DNA of 64,000 nucleotides from Streptomyces rubrogriseus (GCF_027947575.1 NZ_CP116256.1:2170001-2234000); one strand, 5' to 3'; shown: positions 8,188 to 17,473, counted from the stretch's first letter. Notes: generated from the sequence alone by a model not told the origin. A program made the numbers and translations.

Positions 8188-8233
8188 TGTCCGACCCTCG
8201 CACGACGTAGACGTAACTGAACGGAGAACTGTC

Positions 8234-9169
8234 ATGGCCCAAGCCGCAGCCGTGGCGAAACCGCCCGCGCCACCCCGGCGGCGCCGTGCCTCGGCCACGC
8301 CGCGCAGGCTCCCCTACCTGCTGATCGGACCGGCCGCCCTGCTGATGCTGGGCTTCATCGCCTACCCGGTCATCAGCGTCTTCTACTACAGCCTTCAGGA
8401 GTACAACCCCACCAAGCCGTGGCGCAACGGCTTCGCGGGCTTCGACAACTTCGTCAAGATCTTCACCGAGGACCCGGTGTTCTGGGACACCCTCGTCTTC
8501 AGCGCCAAGTGGGTCTTCGTCGAGGTCGGACTGCAACTGCTCTTCGGACTGGCGCTGGCGCTCATCGTCAACCAGACCTTCGTGGGCCGGGGCATCGGGC
8601 GGGCCATGGTCTTCTCCCCGTGGGCCGTCTCCGGCGTCCTGACCTCCGCGATCTGGGTGCTGCTCTACAACTCCCAGACCGGCGTCACCCGCTACCTCGC
8701 GGACATGGGCATCGGCTCGTACGGCACCAGCTGGCTCTCCGACACCTCGACGGTCTTCTCCGCGGCGGTGGTCGCCGACCTCTGGCGCGGCGTGCCCTTC
8801 TTCGCGATCCTCATCCTCGCCGACCTCCAGTCCGTCTCGAAGGACCTGTACGAGGCCGCCGAGGTCGACGGGGCGAGCCGGCTCAAGCAGTTCTGGCACA
8901 TCACGCTGCCGCACCTGAAGGACGCCATCATCCTGTCCACCCTGCTGCGCGCGGTGTGGGAGTTCAACAACGTCGACCTGCTCTACACCCTGACCGGCGG
9001 CGGACCCGCGGGCGAGACCACGACGTTGCCCCTGTACATCGCCAACACCAGCGTCGACGCCCACGACTTCGGCTACGCGTCGGCCCTCACCACGGTCGCG
9101 TTCGTGATCCTGCTCTTCTGCTCGATCGTCTACCTGCGGCTGAGCAAGTTCGGAGGCGAGAACAAGTGA
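8234..9169 (+). CDS. Carbohydrate ABC transporter permease (MalF type)
   Basis: 311 aa with about six membrane helices after a basic N-terminus (RRRRASATPRRLPYLL). The EAA loop that docks the ATPase is visible as EAAEVDGASRLKQFWHITLP (about 215-235). It pairs with the next gene, which overlaps it by 4 bp. ATG 8234 was chosen; ACGGAGAA precedes it. With the lipoprotein at 13687-15057 it forms a CUT1 importer. No ATPase gene is present; in Streptomyces a shared MsiK ATPase usually serves such systems. The substrate is probably a pectin or arabinan oligosaccharide, judged by context. Confidence 0.93.
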   Translation: MAQAAAVAKPPAPPRRRRASATPRRLPYLLIGPAALLMLGFIAYPVISVFYYSLQEYNPTKPWRNGFAGFDNFVKIFTEDPVFWDTLVFSAKWVFVEVGLQLLFGLALALIVNQTFVGRGIGRAMVFSPWAVSGVLTSAIWVLLYNSQTGVTRYLADMGIGSYGTSWLSDTSTVFSAAVVADLWRGVPFFAILILADLQSVSKDLYEAAEVDGASRLKQFWHITLPHLKDAIILSTLLRAVWEFNNVDLLYTLTGGGPAGETTTLPLYIANTSVDAHDFGYASALTTVAFVILLFCSIVYLRLSKFGGENK

Positions 9170-10062
9170 TCACCAAAGAGGCCCCCGCGGCCGCCCCCGC
9201 CCCCGCGCCGGTCGCCCCCGCCGCGGCGCGGCCCGGCAAGAAGCGCCCGGCCTGGGACGAGGTGCCCCGCTGGCAGATCTACCTGCCGCTCGGGATCTAC
9301 CTGGTCTTCACCCTGATCCCGTTCTACTGGATCCTGCTCTTCGCGCTGCGCCCGACCGGGTCGACCTCGCTCGTGCCCTGGCCGATGACCACCGAGCACT
9401 TCGAGAAGGTGTGGACCGACCGCGGCTTCGGCACCTACTTCACCAACAGCGTGTACGTCGGGCTCGCGACCCTGGTGATGACCACGCTCGTCGCCCTGGC
9501 CGGAGGCTACGCCCTCGCCCGGTTCGACTTCAGGATCAAGCGCGGCTTCATGCTCGCCCTGCTCTGCTCCCAGTTCGTGCCCGGCGCGCTGCTGCTCGTG
9601 CCGCTGTTCGAGATCTTCGCCGGACTCCAGATGATCAACTCGCTGGGCAGCGTCATCATCGCCGAGACGGTCTTCCAGCTGCCCCTGTCGATCATCCTGA
9701 TCAGCAACTTCATCAAGAACGTGCCGTACTCCCTGGAGGAGGCCGCCTGGGTCGACGGCTGCGGCCGGTTCCGGGCCTTCCGGATCGTCGTACTGCCCCT
9801 GCTGCGGCCGGGACTGATCGCGGTGGGCTCCTTCGCCTTCGTGCACTCCTGGAACCACTTCCTGTTCGCCCTGATGTTCCTCAACAACCAGAGCAAGCAG
9901 ACCATCCCGGTCGGCCTCAACTCCCTGATGAGCGCGGACAGCGTCGACCTCGGCGCGCTGGCCGCCGGCGGCATCGTCGCGGCCGTCCCCGTCGTGATCG
10001 TCTTCGCCTTCATCCAGAAGTGGCTGATCACCGGCTTCAGCGCGGGGGCGGTGAAGGGATGA
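9166..10062 (+). CDS. Carbohydrate ABC transporter permease (MalG type)
   Basis: 298 aa from GTG 9166, overlapping the previous stop by 4 bp. The N-terminus is Ala/Pro-rich (about 25 residues), followed by about six membrane spans. The EAA loop reads EEAAWVDGCGRFRAFRIVVLPLL. It is the second half of the CUT1 permease heterodimer, and its stop overlaps the start of the oxidoreductase, which continues the operon. Confidence 0.93.
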   Translation: MITKEAPAAAPAPAPVAPAAARPGKKRPAWDEVPRWQIYLPLGIYLVFTLIPFYWILLFALRPTGSTSLVPWPMTTEHFEKVWTDRGFGTYFTNSVYVGLATLVMTTLVALAGGYALARFDFRIKRGFMLALLCSQFVPGALLLVPLFEIFAGLQMINSLGSVIIAETVFQLPLSIILISNFIKNVPYSLEEAAWVDGCGRFRAFRIVVLPLLRPGLIAVGSFAFVHSWNHFLFALMFLNNQSKQTIPVGLNSLMSADSVDLGALAAGGIVAAVPVVIVFAFIQKWLITGFSAGAVKG

Positions 10063-11216
10063 GCCGGGTCCCCGTCGTCCTCGCCGGCGCCCGCGGCCAC
10101 GGCCGCTGGCACGTCGCCAACATCCGCCGCCTGGAGCGGGCGGGACTGGTCCGGCTGGCCGGCATCTGCGAACTGACCCCGCTGACCGAACAGGAGGCCG
10201 AGGGCGAACTCCCCGAGCAGTCCGCCGACTTCGGCGCCCTGCTCGACTCCACCGGCGCCCGGATCGCCGTGATCTGCACGCCGATCCCCACCCACACCGA
10301 CCTCGCGCTGACCGCCGCCCGCCGAGGCGTGCACCTGCTCCTCGAGAAGCCCCCGGCACCGTCGTACGCCGAGTTCCGGCGCATGGCCGACGGGGTCGCC
10401 GAGGCCGGTGTCGCCTGCCAGGTCGGGTTCCAGTCGCTGGGCTCGCACGCCGTGCCGGCCATCCGCGAGCTGGTCGCCCGGGGCGCGATCGGCGAGGTCG
10501 TGGGCATCGGCGGCGCCGGGGCGTGGGTGCGCGACGAGGCCTACTTCCGCCGGGCGCCCTGGTCGGGCAGGCGGCGGCTGAACGGCGCCGACGTAATCGA
10601 CGGCGCGCTGACCAACCCGCTGGCACACGCCGTCGCCACCGCCCTCGCGCTCGGCGGCACCGCCCGCGCCGAGGACGTCACCGGCATCGAGACCGAGCTG
10701 AGCCACGCCAACGACATCGAGGCCGACGACACCTCCTGCGTGCGGATCGGCACCGCGCGAGGGCACCGCGTCACCGTCGCCGCGACCCTGTGCGCGGAGC
10801 GGGCCGCCGAGCCGTACGTCCTGGTGCACGGCTCCAGCGGCCGCGTCACCTTCTGGTACAAGCAGGACCGGGTCCTGCTCCAGCGCGGCGGCCACGGCCC
10901 CGAGGAGTTCCACCACGACCGCACCGACCTGCTGGAGAACCTGGTCGACCACCTGACCACCGGCGCCCCGCTGCTGGTCCCGCCGGACGAGACGGGCGCC
11001 TTCATGCGGGTCGTCGAGGCGATCCGCCGGGCCCCCGACCCGGAGCCGCTGCCCGAGGCCGCCTGGCGACGCGTCCCCGGCGAACGGCGCCGCGTGGTCC
11101 CCGGCATCGACGGCCTCGTGGCCGCCGCCGCCGACACCCTCTCCCTCTACTCCGAACTGGGCGCGCCCTGGGCGCCGCGCACCGAGCACCCGCGACACGA
11201 GGTGAGCACCCGATGA
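10059..11216 (+). CDS. Gfo/Idh/MocA-family NAD(P)-dependent oxidoreductase
   Basis: 385 aa. The N-terminal Rossmann domain starts at VPVVLAGARGHGRWHVANIRRL (a degenerate GxGxxG). ICTPIPTHTDLALTAARRGVHLLLEKP follows, with the family EKP motif whose lysine is catalytic or cofactor-binding. The C-terminal alpha/beta domain carries the catalytic-region NPLAHAVATAL. It is expected to oxidise or epimerise a sugar or sugar derivative. It is coupled on both sides by 4-bp overlaps, so it is co-made with the permeases and the DUF6807 protein. The true substrate cannot be read from the sequence. Confidence 0.88.
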   Translation: MSRVPVVLAGARGHGRWHVANIRRLERAGLVRLAGICELTPLTEQEAEGELPEQSADFGALLDSTGARIAVICTPIPTHTDLALTAARRGVHLLLEKPPAPSYAEFRRMADGVAEAGVACQVGFQSLGSHAVPAIRELVARGAIGEVVGIGGAGAWVRDEAYFRRAPWSGRRRLNGADVIDGALTNPLAHAVATALALGGTARAEDVTGIETELSHANDIEADDTSCVRIGTARGHRVTVAATLCAERAAEPYVLVHGSSGRVTFWYKQDRVLLQRGGHGPEEFHHDRTDLLENLVDHLTTGAPLLVPPDETGAFMRVVEAIRRAPDPEPLPEAAWRRVPGERRRVVPGIDGLVAAAADTLSLYSELGAPWAPRTEHPRHEVSTR

Positions 11217-12058
11217 CCGGCAACGACTCCCCGGTGCTGCGCGTGGCGGGCCGCCCCGTCGCCCGCTACGTCACCCGGCCCGAGCTGCCCCACCGGCTCT
11301 CGCCGCGCCCCTACCTGCACCCCGTCACCACCCTGGCCGGCACGGCCGTGACCGAGTTCAGCCCCGCCGACCACCTCCATCACCTCGGCGTCGGTGTCGC
11401 CGTTCCCGACGTCGAGGGGCACAACTTCTGGGGCGGGCGCACCTACGTCCGGGGTCGGGGGCCGACCGAGCTGGACAACCACGGCACCCAGCGGCACACC
11501 GCCTTCCAGCTCCGCGACCCCGACGGGTTCGTCGAGGAGCTGCGCTGGGTCGCCGCCGGCGCCGAACTGCTGCGCGAGCGCCGTACGGTCGCGGCCACCG
11601 AACTCACGGGCACCGCCTGGGCGCTGGACTTCACCTTCTCCCTCACCAACGTCACCCCGGACCCGCTCACCCTCGGCAGCCCCGCCACCAACGGGCGCCC
11701 CGGCGCCGCGTACGGCGGCTTCTTCTGGCGCGCCCGCAAGGAGAGCGCGCCGCCCGGGGTCCTCACCGCCGACCGGGAGGGCGAACGGGAGGTGCACGGC
11801 CGCAGCGCCGACTGGCTCGCGCTGACCGGGGAGACCTGGTCGCTGGTGTTCGCCGGAGCCACCGAACGCACCCGGCGCGACCCGTGGTTCGTGCGCACCG
11901 AGGAGTACCCGGGCGTCGGCTCATCGCTGGCCCACGACGACCGGGTGACCGTCGCCCCGGGCGACACCCTGGTCCGGCGGATCGTCACCGTCGTCGCCGA
12001 CGGCCGCCTCGACGCCGACGGCGCCGCCGCCCTGGTACGCAAGGCGGTGGGCCCGTGA
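11213..12058 (+). CDS. DUF6807 (PmoA-like) protein
   Basis: 281 aa. It starts as LRVAGRPVARYVTRPELPHRLSPRPYLHPVTTLAG and continues with DHLHHLGVGVAVPDVEGHNFWGG, a His-rich segment characteristic of the PmoA/DUF6807 family found in sugar-utilisation clusters of actinobacteria and planctomycetes. No signal peptide is visible. The biochemical role is not established; the conserved H-H...HNFWGG pattern suggests an active or metal site. It overlaps the oxidoreductase before it and the GH43 gene after it by 4 bp each, so the three act in one pathway. Confidence 0.8.
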   Translation: MTGNDSPVLRVAGRPVARYVTRPELPHRLSPRPYLHPVTTLAGTAVTEFSPADHLHHLGVGVAVPDVEGHNFWGGRTYVRGRGPTELDNHGTQRHTAFQLRDPDGFVEELRWVAAGAELLRERRTVAATELTGTAWALDFTFSLTNVTPDPLTLGSPATNGRPGAAYGGFFWRARKESAPPGVLTADREGEREVHGRSADWLALTGETWSLVFAGATERTRRDPWFVRTEEYPGVGSSLAHDDRVTVAPGDTLVRRIVTVVADGRLDADGAAALVRKAVGP

Positions 12059-13623
12059 CCGCCGTCGAGACCGTCCCCGGGACTCCGGGGACGTACACCA
12101 ACCCCGTCCTGAACGCCGACTGGTCCGATCCGGACGTCGTCCGCGTCGGCGACGACTTCTACCTGACCGCCTCCAGTTTCGGCCGCGTCCCCGGCCTGCC
12201 GCTCCTGCACTCCCGCGACCTGGTCCACTGGACCCTGGTCGGGCACGCCCTGGAGCGCCTGGAGCCCGAGCGGGAGTTCGCCCGGCCCCGCCACGACTGC
12301 GGCGTCTGGGCGCCGGCCCTGCGCCACCACACGGGCCGCTTCTGGATCTTCTGGGGCGACCCGGACCAGGGCGTCTTCCAGGTCAACGCCCCCGACATCC
12401 GGGGCCCGTGGACCGCGCCCCACCTGGTCAAGGCGGGCAAGGGCCTGATCGACGCCTGCCCGCTGTGGGACGAGGAGAGCGGCGAGGCGTACCTCGTGCA
12501 CGCCTGGGCCCGCTCCCGCTCCGGGATCAAGAACCGCCTCACCGGCCACCGCATGCGCCCCGACGGCACCGGGCTGCTCGACGAGGGCGAGGTGATCGTC
12601 GACGCCGACCGGCTCCCCGGCTGGTTCACCCTGGAGGGCCCGAAGCTCTACCGGCACGACGGCTGGTACTGGATCCTCGCCCCCGCCGGATCGGTGGAGA
12701 CCGGCTGGCAGGGCGCCTTCCGCTCCCGCGAGTTCTTCGGGCCGTACGAGGAGAAGGTCGTCCTGGAACAGAGGGACACCGACGTCAACGGCCCCCACCA
12801 GGGCGGCTGGGTGCGTACGGCGTCCGGCGAGGACTGGTTCCTGCACTTCCAGCAGCGCGGCGCGTACGGGAGGGTGGTCCACCTCCAGCCGATGCGGTGG
12901 GGCCCGGACGGCTGGCCGGTCCTGGGGGACGAGGGCGCCCCGGTCGCCGAGCACCGGCGTCCCGCGCTGCCGCCGCAGCCGCCCGCCGCACCCGCGACCG
13001 ACGACGACTTCCCCGGCGGGCGGTTCGGCCGCCAGTGGTCGTGGACGGCCAATCCCCGGGCCGGCTGGGCCACCCAGCACGCCGGGGACGGGCTGCGCCT
13101 CGCCTGCGTCCGCTCGGCCGACGCGCACGACCTGCGCCTGCTGCCGAGCGTCCTGACCCAGCGCTTCCCCGGCGAGCCCTCGGTGATCGAGGTCGAGCTG
13201 CGCCTGGACAGCGAGGAACCCGGGGCGCGGGCCGGGCTCGTGGTGCTCGGCGACGCCTACCGCTGGATCGGGCTCCAGCGGGACGCCGACGGGACGGTGC
13301 ACCTGGTGCACCGCTTCGCCGAGTCCGTGGCCGAGGCCGAGCGGGACGCCGACCGGCCCCGCCCCGCACCCGGGGGACGGGCCCGGCTGCGGATCGAGAC
13401 GGTGCCGGGGGCGCGCTGCCGCTTCTCGTACGACCTCGGCGACGGTGACGGCGGCGACGGCGATCCGGGCGACGGCCCTCACCCCGTCGCCGTCGGCCGG
13501 GAGTTCGCCGCCACCCCCTGGCGCTGGGTCGGCGCACTGCTCGGCCTGTTCGCCCTCGCGCCCGCCGGCCAGGGACCCGCCGGCACCGCCACCTTCACGC
13601 GGTTCCGCGTCGGGCCCCACTGA
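12055..13623 (+). CDS. Glycoside hydrolase family 43 protein
   Basis: 522 aa from GTG 12055 (4-bp overlap with the preceding gene). The five-bladed beta-propeller catalytic domain spans about 14-300: general base Asp25 in NADWSDPDVV, a pKa-modulating Asp133 in GLIDACP, and general acid Glu194 in FTLEGPKLY. The C-terminal beta-sandwich (about 320-520, DDDFPGGRFGRQWSW...) is the XynD/GH43 accessory type. No secretion signal is seen, so it should act inside the cell on imported oligosaccharides, as an arabinosidase, xylosidase or galactosidase. The neighbouring pentonate enzymes favour arabinose or xylose release. Confidence 0.9.
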   Translation: MTAVETVPGTPGTYTNPVLNADWSDPDVVRVGDDFYLTASSFGRVPGLPLLHSRDLVHWTLVGHALERLEPEREFARPRHDCGVWAPALRHHTGRFWIFWGDPDQGVFQVNAPDIRGPWTAPHLVKAGKGLIDACPLWDEESGEAYLVHAWARSRSGIKNRLTGHRMRPDGTGLLDEGEVIVDADRLPGWFTLEGPKLYRHDGWYWILAPAGSVETGWQGAFRSREFFGPYEEKVVLEQRDTDVNGPHQGGWVRTASGEDWFLHFQQRGAYGRVVHLQPMRWGPDGWPVLGDEGAPVAEHRRPALPPQPPAAPATDDDFPGGRFGRQWSWTANPRAGWATQHAGDGLRLACVRSADAHDLRLLPSVLTQRFPGEPSVIEVELRLDSEEPGARAGLVVLGDAYRWIGLQRDADGTVHLVHRFAESVAEAERDADRPRPAPGGRARLRIETVPGARCRFSYDLGDGDGGDGDPGDGPHPVAVGREFAATPWRWVGALLGLFALAPAGQGPAGTATFTRFRVGPH

Positions 13624-13686
13624 ACCCCCACGTTGTCGTTCCACCGCCTTGTTCGATCCAGAAGATCCGGAAGAAGAGAGCCGACC

Positions 13687-15057
13687 ATGAGGATCAGCAT
13701 GCTCAGCAGCAGAGACAAAGGCACAGTCAGGCGCCGGACGTCCGCCGCCGTCGCCCTGGGGGCCGTGCTCGCGCTGACCGCCACCGCCTGCGGTGACGAC
13801 GGCAGCGGGGCGGGCGGCGACAAGGGGGCCGAGGGCAGCGGCAAGGGGAGGATCACCTTCTGGGACAACAACGGCGGTATCCGTACGGCCGTCTGGAAGA
13901 CGATCATCGCCGACTTCGAGAAGGCGAACCCGGACATCGACGTGGAGTACGTCGGCATCGCCGCCACCGAGTACCAGTCCAAGGTGGACACCGCCATCCA
14001 GGGCGGCGGCCTGCCGGACGTCGGCGGCGTGACGGCGTCGATGCTCGCGGGCTTCTCCGCCCAGGGCGCCCTGGAGCCGCTGGACGACCGGCTCGCCAAG
14101 TCGCCCCTGGGCGACAAGCTCAACAAGGACATGGTCGAGTCCCTGAAGGCCGCCGGCGGCGGCGACGGCACCCTGTACTCGATGCCGTCCTCCGCCAACA
14201 ACGGCGTCCTCTACTACCGCACCGACCTGTTCGAGAAGGCCGGTCTCGACGCGCCGACGACGTGGGACAAGTTCTACGCCGCCGCCGAGAAGCTGACCGA
14301 CGCGGGCAAGAACGAGTTCGGCTACACCATCCGCGGCGGCTCCGGCTCCATCGCCCAGGCGCTCGACGCCATGTACGGGCAGTCCGGCATCACCTCGTTC
14401 TGGGACGCCGGCAAGAAGAAGACCACCGTCAACGACCCGAAGAACGTCGAGGCGCTGGAGAAGTACGCGGCCCTCTACAAGAAGGCCACGCCGGCCGCCG
14501 ACGTCAACAACGACTTCGCCAAGATGGTCGCCCAGTGGGACACCGGCACCATCGGCATGCTCAACCACAACCTGGGCTCCTACCAGGACCACGTGAAGGC
14601 GCTCGGCGTCGACAAGTTCCGCGGCATCCCGCAGCCGGTCGGCGCCTCCGGCAAGCGGGTCCAGGTGTCCAACCCGGTCGACGGGCTCGGCATGTTCAAG
14701 AGCTCGAAGAACAAGGAGGCCGCCTGGAAGTTCATCGAGTTCGCCACGTCGAAGGAGCAGAACTCCAAGTTCAACGAGTCGGCCGGGCAGGTGCCGTCCA
14801 GCACCGAGGCCGCGAACGACGCGTGGATCCAGAAGGCGGAGCCGACGAAGCTGGCCGCGCAGGCGCTGAACGACGGGTCCACGACCATTGTTCAGCTGCC
14901 GTACTACCTGCCGGACTGGAACACGCTGTCCAAGTCGGAGAGTGAGCCGGGGTTCCAGAAGGTGCTGCTGGGCGACATGAGTGCGAAGGATTTCCTGGAC
15001 GGGCTGGCCGACAAGCTGAATGAGGCGCAGGCCGAGTGGACGGAGCAGATGGGCTAG
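13687..15057 (+). CDS. Sugar ABC transporter substrate-binding lipoprotein
   Basis: 456 aa. ATG 13687 follows GGAAGAAGAGAG; the frame opens at 13633 but that adds a non-signal extension. The N-terminus is a lipoprotein signal: basic start, hydrophobic stretch, lipobox LTATAC with Cys35. The mature part has the family 1 solute-binding pattern: ITFWDNNGG, WKTIIADFEKANPDIDVEYV, MPSSANNGVLYYRTDLFEKAGL, and a helix-rich C-terminus. It is the binding protein for the permeases at 8234-10062, although three enzyme genes separate them. The dense aromatic residues (FW, YYR, YYLPDW) fit an oligosaccharide ligand. Confidence 0.93.
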   Translation: MRISMLSSRDKGTVRRRTSAAVALGAVLALTATACGDDGSGAGGDKGAEGSGKGRITFWDNNGGIRTAVWKTIIADFEKANPDIDVEYVGIAATEYQSKVDTAIQGGGLPDVGGVTASMLAGFSAQGALEPLDDRLAKSPLGDKLNKDMVESLKAAGGGDGTLYSMPSSANNGVLYYRTDLFEKAGLDAPTTWDKFYAAAEKLTDAGKNEFGYTIRGGSGSIAQALDAMYGQSGITSFWDAGKKKTTVNDPKNVEALEKYAALYKKATPAADVNNDFAKMVAQWDTGTIGMLNHNLGSYQDHVKALGVDKFRGIPQPVGASGKRVQVSNPVDGLGMFKSSKNKEAAWKFIEFATSKEQNSKFNESAGQVPSSTEAANDAWIQKAEPTKLAAQALNDGSTTIVQLPYYLPDWNTLSKSESEPGFQKVLLGDMSAKDFLDGLADKLNEAQAEWTEQMG

Positions 15058-15079
15058 CCGGTTCCGGTTCCGGGTTTCG

Positions 15080-15150
15080 CCGTGGGTGGTCCGTGGTTCG
15101 TCGCGGGCTGCGGGCCGCCCGTGGCTGATCGCGCAGTTCCCCGCGCCCCT
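15080..15150. repeat. Streptomyces dispersed intergenic element
   Basis: The gap between the binding protein and the acetylesterase contains CGTGGCTGATCGCGCAG followed by TTCCCCGCGCCCCTGGGGG. I recognise this motif pair from many Streptomyces intergenic regions. A related copy is at 28376-28475. It is GC-rich and hairpin-prone; terminator or attenuator activity is possible but unproven. Confidence 0.5.
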
Positions 15151-15189
15151 GGGGGAGCTGTCCCACTCCCTCCTGAAAGGCAGACCCGC

Positions 15190-15993
15190 GTGTCACTCAG
15201 CCGAAGACAGGTCGCCTCAGCCGCCGTTGCCTCCATTCCGCTGGCGTTCGCCGCCACCGGCACCGCCCAGGCCGGCGGACGCCACCGCCCCCGCACCCTC
15301 TACATCGCCGGGGACTCCACCGCCGCGCAGAAGTACTCCGACGCCGCGCCCGAGACCGGGTGGGGCATGGCCTTGCCCTTCTTTCTCCGCAACGACCTTC
15401 GCGTCGCCAACCACGCGGTGAACGGGCGCAGTTCCAAGAGCTTCGTCGACGAGGGGCGGCTCGACGTCGTCCTCGGCGCGATCCGGCCCGGTGACTTCCT
15501 GCTGATCCAGTTCGCGCACAACGACGAGAAGGACGAGGACCCCGCCCGCTACACCGAGCCCTGGACGACGTACCAGGACTACCTGCGGAGATACGTCGCC
15601 GGTGCGCGGGCCCGCGGGGCGCGGCCGGTGCTGGCCACGCCCGTCGAGCGACGGCGGTTCGACGCGGCGGGGAACGCCGTCCCGAGCCACGGCGAGTACC
15701 CGGCGGCGATGCGGGCGCTCGCGCGGCAGGAGGGCGTGGCGCTGCTCGACGTGCAGGCGCTGTCGCTCGCGCTGTGGCAGCGGATCGGCGTCGAGGGGAC
15801 CAAGGCGTACTTCAACTGGACCGCCACCGAGCAGGACAACACCCACTTCAACCCGCCGGGCGCGATCGCGGTCGCCCGGCTCGTCGCCCGGGAGCTGCTG
15901 CGCGGGCGCGTACTGGCGCACCGGGACGTGCGCCGGCTCGACGAGGAGATCCCCGGGTCCTGGATCAGCTGGCCCGCGCCGGCCACCGCGTAG
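15190..15993 (+). CDS. Secreted rhamnogalacturonan acetylesterase (SGNH/GDSL hydrolase)
   Basis: 267 aa from GTG 15190. The twin-arginine type signal is LSRRQVASAAVASIPLAFA with likely cleavage after AQA (28). Block I is IAGDSTAA with nucleophile Ser43, followed by GWGMALPFF, NGRSSKSF (block II), LIQFAHNDEKD (block III) and DNTHFN with the catalytic Asp/His pair. The order and spacing match family CE12 rhamnogalacturonan acetylesterases. It removes acetyl groups from pectic rhamnogalacturonan outside the cell. First of three consecutive secreted pectin enzymes. Confidence 0.9.
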   Translation: MSLSRRQVASAAVASIPLAFAATGTAQAGGRHRPRTLYIAGDSTAAQKYSDAAPETGWGMALPFFLRNDLRVANHAVNGRSSKSFVDEGRLDVVLGAIRPGDFLLIQFAHNDEKDEDPARYTEPWTTYQDYLRRYVAGARARGARPVLATPVERRRFDAAGNAVPSHGEYPAAMRALARQEGVALLDVQALSLALWQRIGVEGTKAYFNWTATEQDNTHFNPPGAIAVARLVARELLRGRVLAHRDVRRLDEEIPGSWISWPAPATA

Positions 15994-16060
15994 CACCGCC
16001 GGCCGGCCGCCGGCGCGCGACACCCCACTCACCGCCCCGAGAACAAGGGAGAGCCGCACC

Positions 16061-17407
16061 ATGAGCACGCAGAGATGGCATGGGCATGCCACAAGGTACG
16101 TCACCAGGAGAACCGCCGCACTCGTCGGCTGCACCGCCCTCGTGCTGAGCCTGACCGCCGCCACGGCCGAGGCCCGCCCCGGCCACCACCACCCCCGGGA
16201 CACCGCCCGGCAGACGCTCCCCGCGAACGACGGCTGGGCCTCGCACGGCACCGGCACCACCGGCGGGTCCGCCGCCGACGCGGAGCACGTGTACACCGTC
16301 TCCACCTGGGCCGAGTTCAGGGCCGCCCTCGCCGCCGACGGCACCGCGCCCAGGATCATCAAGGTCAAGGGCACCGTCGACGCCGTCTCGGAGGGCTGCG
16401 AGGCCTTCGCCGCGCCCGGGTACGACTTCGACGCCTACCTGGAGAAGTACGCGCCCGAGAACTGGGGCATGGACACCGACCTGAGCGCCGAGCCCGACGA
16501 CAGCCCCGAGGGCCTGCGCCGCGTCTCCGCCGCCCAGCAGGACCGGTCCATCAAGGCGAACGTGCCCTCCAACACCACCATCATCGGCGTCGGCCGGGGC
16601 GCCGCGCTCAAGGGCGCCAGCCTCCAGATCAAGGACGTGGACAACGTCATCGTCCGCAACCTGACCTTCGAGAGCCCCGTCGACTGCTTCCCGCAGTGGG
16701 ACCCGACGGACGGGGACAGCGGCAACTGGAACTCCGAGTACGACAGTGCGGTCGTGTACGGGTCGACGCACGTCTGGCTGGACCACAACACCTTCACCGA
16801 CGGCGAGCACCCCGACAGCGCGGCGCCCACCTACTTCGGCATGCTCTACCAGCAGCACGACGGCCAGCTGGACATCGTCAAGGGCGCCGACTACGTCACC
16901 GCCTCCTGGAACGTCTTCACCGAGCACGACAAGACCATCCTGATCGGCAACAGCGACAGCGAGTCCACCGCCGCCGTCGACCGCGGCCACCTCAGGGCGA
17001 CCTTCCACCACAACCTGTTCAAGAACCTCGTCGAGCGCGCGCCCCGCGTCCGCTTCGGCCAGGTCGACGTCTACAACAACCACTTCGTGGCCTCGGACGA
17101 CTACGCCTACAGCTTCGGCGTCGGCAAGGAGTCCGCCCTCGTCGCCGAGCACAACGCCTTCACCCTGCCGGCCGGCGTCAGCCCCGCGAAGGTGCTCAAG
17201 CGCTGGAACGACTCGCCGCTCAGCGCCGCCCACAACCGCGTCAACGGCCGCACCGTCGACCTGATCGCCGCCCACAACGCCGAGAACCCGGACGTGGTCC
17301 TCCGCTCCGGCGCGGGCTGGACGCCCTCGCTGCGCACCAAGGTCCTCCCGGCCCGGGCGGTGCCCTTCGTCGTCGACCACGGCGCGGGCGCCGGCCGGCT
17401 GCGCTGA
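16061..17407 (+). CDS. Secreted pectate lyase (PL1 family)
   Basis: 448 aa. ATG 16061 follows AAGGGAGAG. Signal peptide with basic start and hydrophobic AALVGCTALVLSLTAATAEA. The mature protein is a right-handed parallel beta-helix of the Pec_lyase_C (Amb_all) type: NTTIIGVGRGA, DNVIVRNLTFESPVDCFPQWDP, YDSAVVYGSTHVWLDHNTF (calcium-site aspartates), then FHHNLFKNLVERAPRVRFG, which holds the catalytic arginine region. Expected to cleave polygalacturonate by beta-elimination in the presence of calcium. Confidence 0.94.
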   Translation: MSTQRWHGHATRYVTRRTAALVGCTALVLSLTAATAEARPGHHHPRDTARQTLPANDGWASHGTGTTGGSAADAEHVYTVSTWAEFRAALAADGTAPRIIKVKGTVDAVSEGCEAFAAPGYDFDAYLEKYAPENWGMDTDLSAEPDDSPEGLRRVSAAQQDRSIKANVPSNTTIIGVGRGAALKGASLQIKDVDNVIVRNLTFESPVDCFPQWDPTDGDSGNWNSEYDSAVVYGSTHVWLDHNTFTDGEHPDSAAPTYFGMLYQQHDGQLDIVKGADYVTASWNVFTEHDKTILIGNSDSESTAAVDRGHLRATFHHNLFKNLVERAPRVRFGQVDVYNNHFVASDDYAYSFGVGKESALVAEHNAFTLPAGVSPAKVLKRWNDSPLSAAHNRVNGRTVDLIAAHNAENPDVVLRSGAGWTPSLRTKVLPARAVPFVVDHGAGAGRLR

Positions 17408-17473
17408 CACCCGTCCCCCGAACCGGGCCGGGGCGCCCGCACCGCCCCGGCCCACCCCCGAAGGAGCACCCGC

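Noticed and set aside
11443..14592. 1049-codon minus-strand frame across DUF6807, GH43 and the binding protein
   Set aside because: It is the reverse shadow of three genes with strong protein motifs. Its translation is Gly/Val/Arg-rich without domains.
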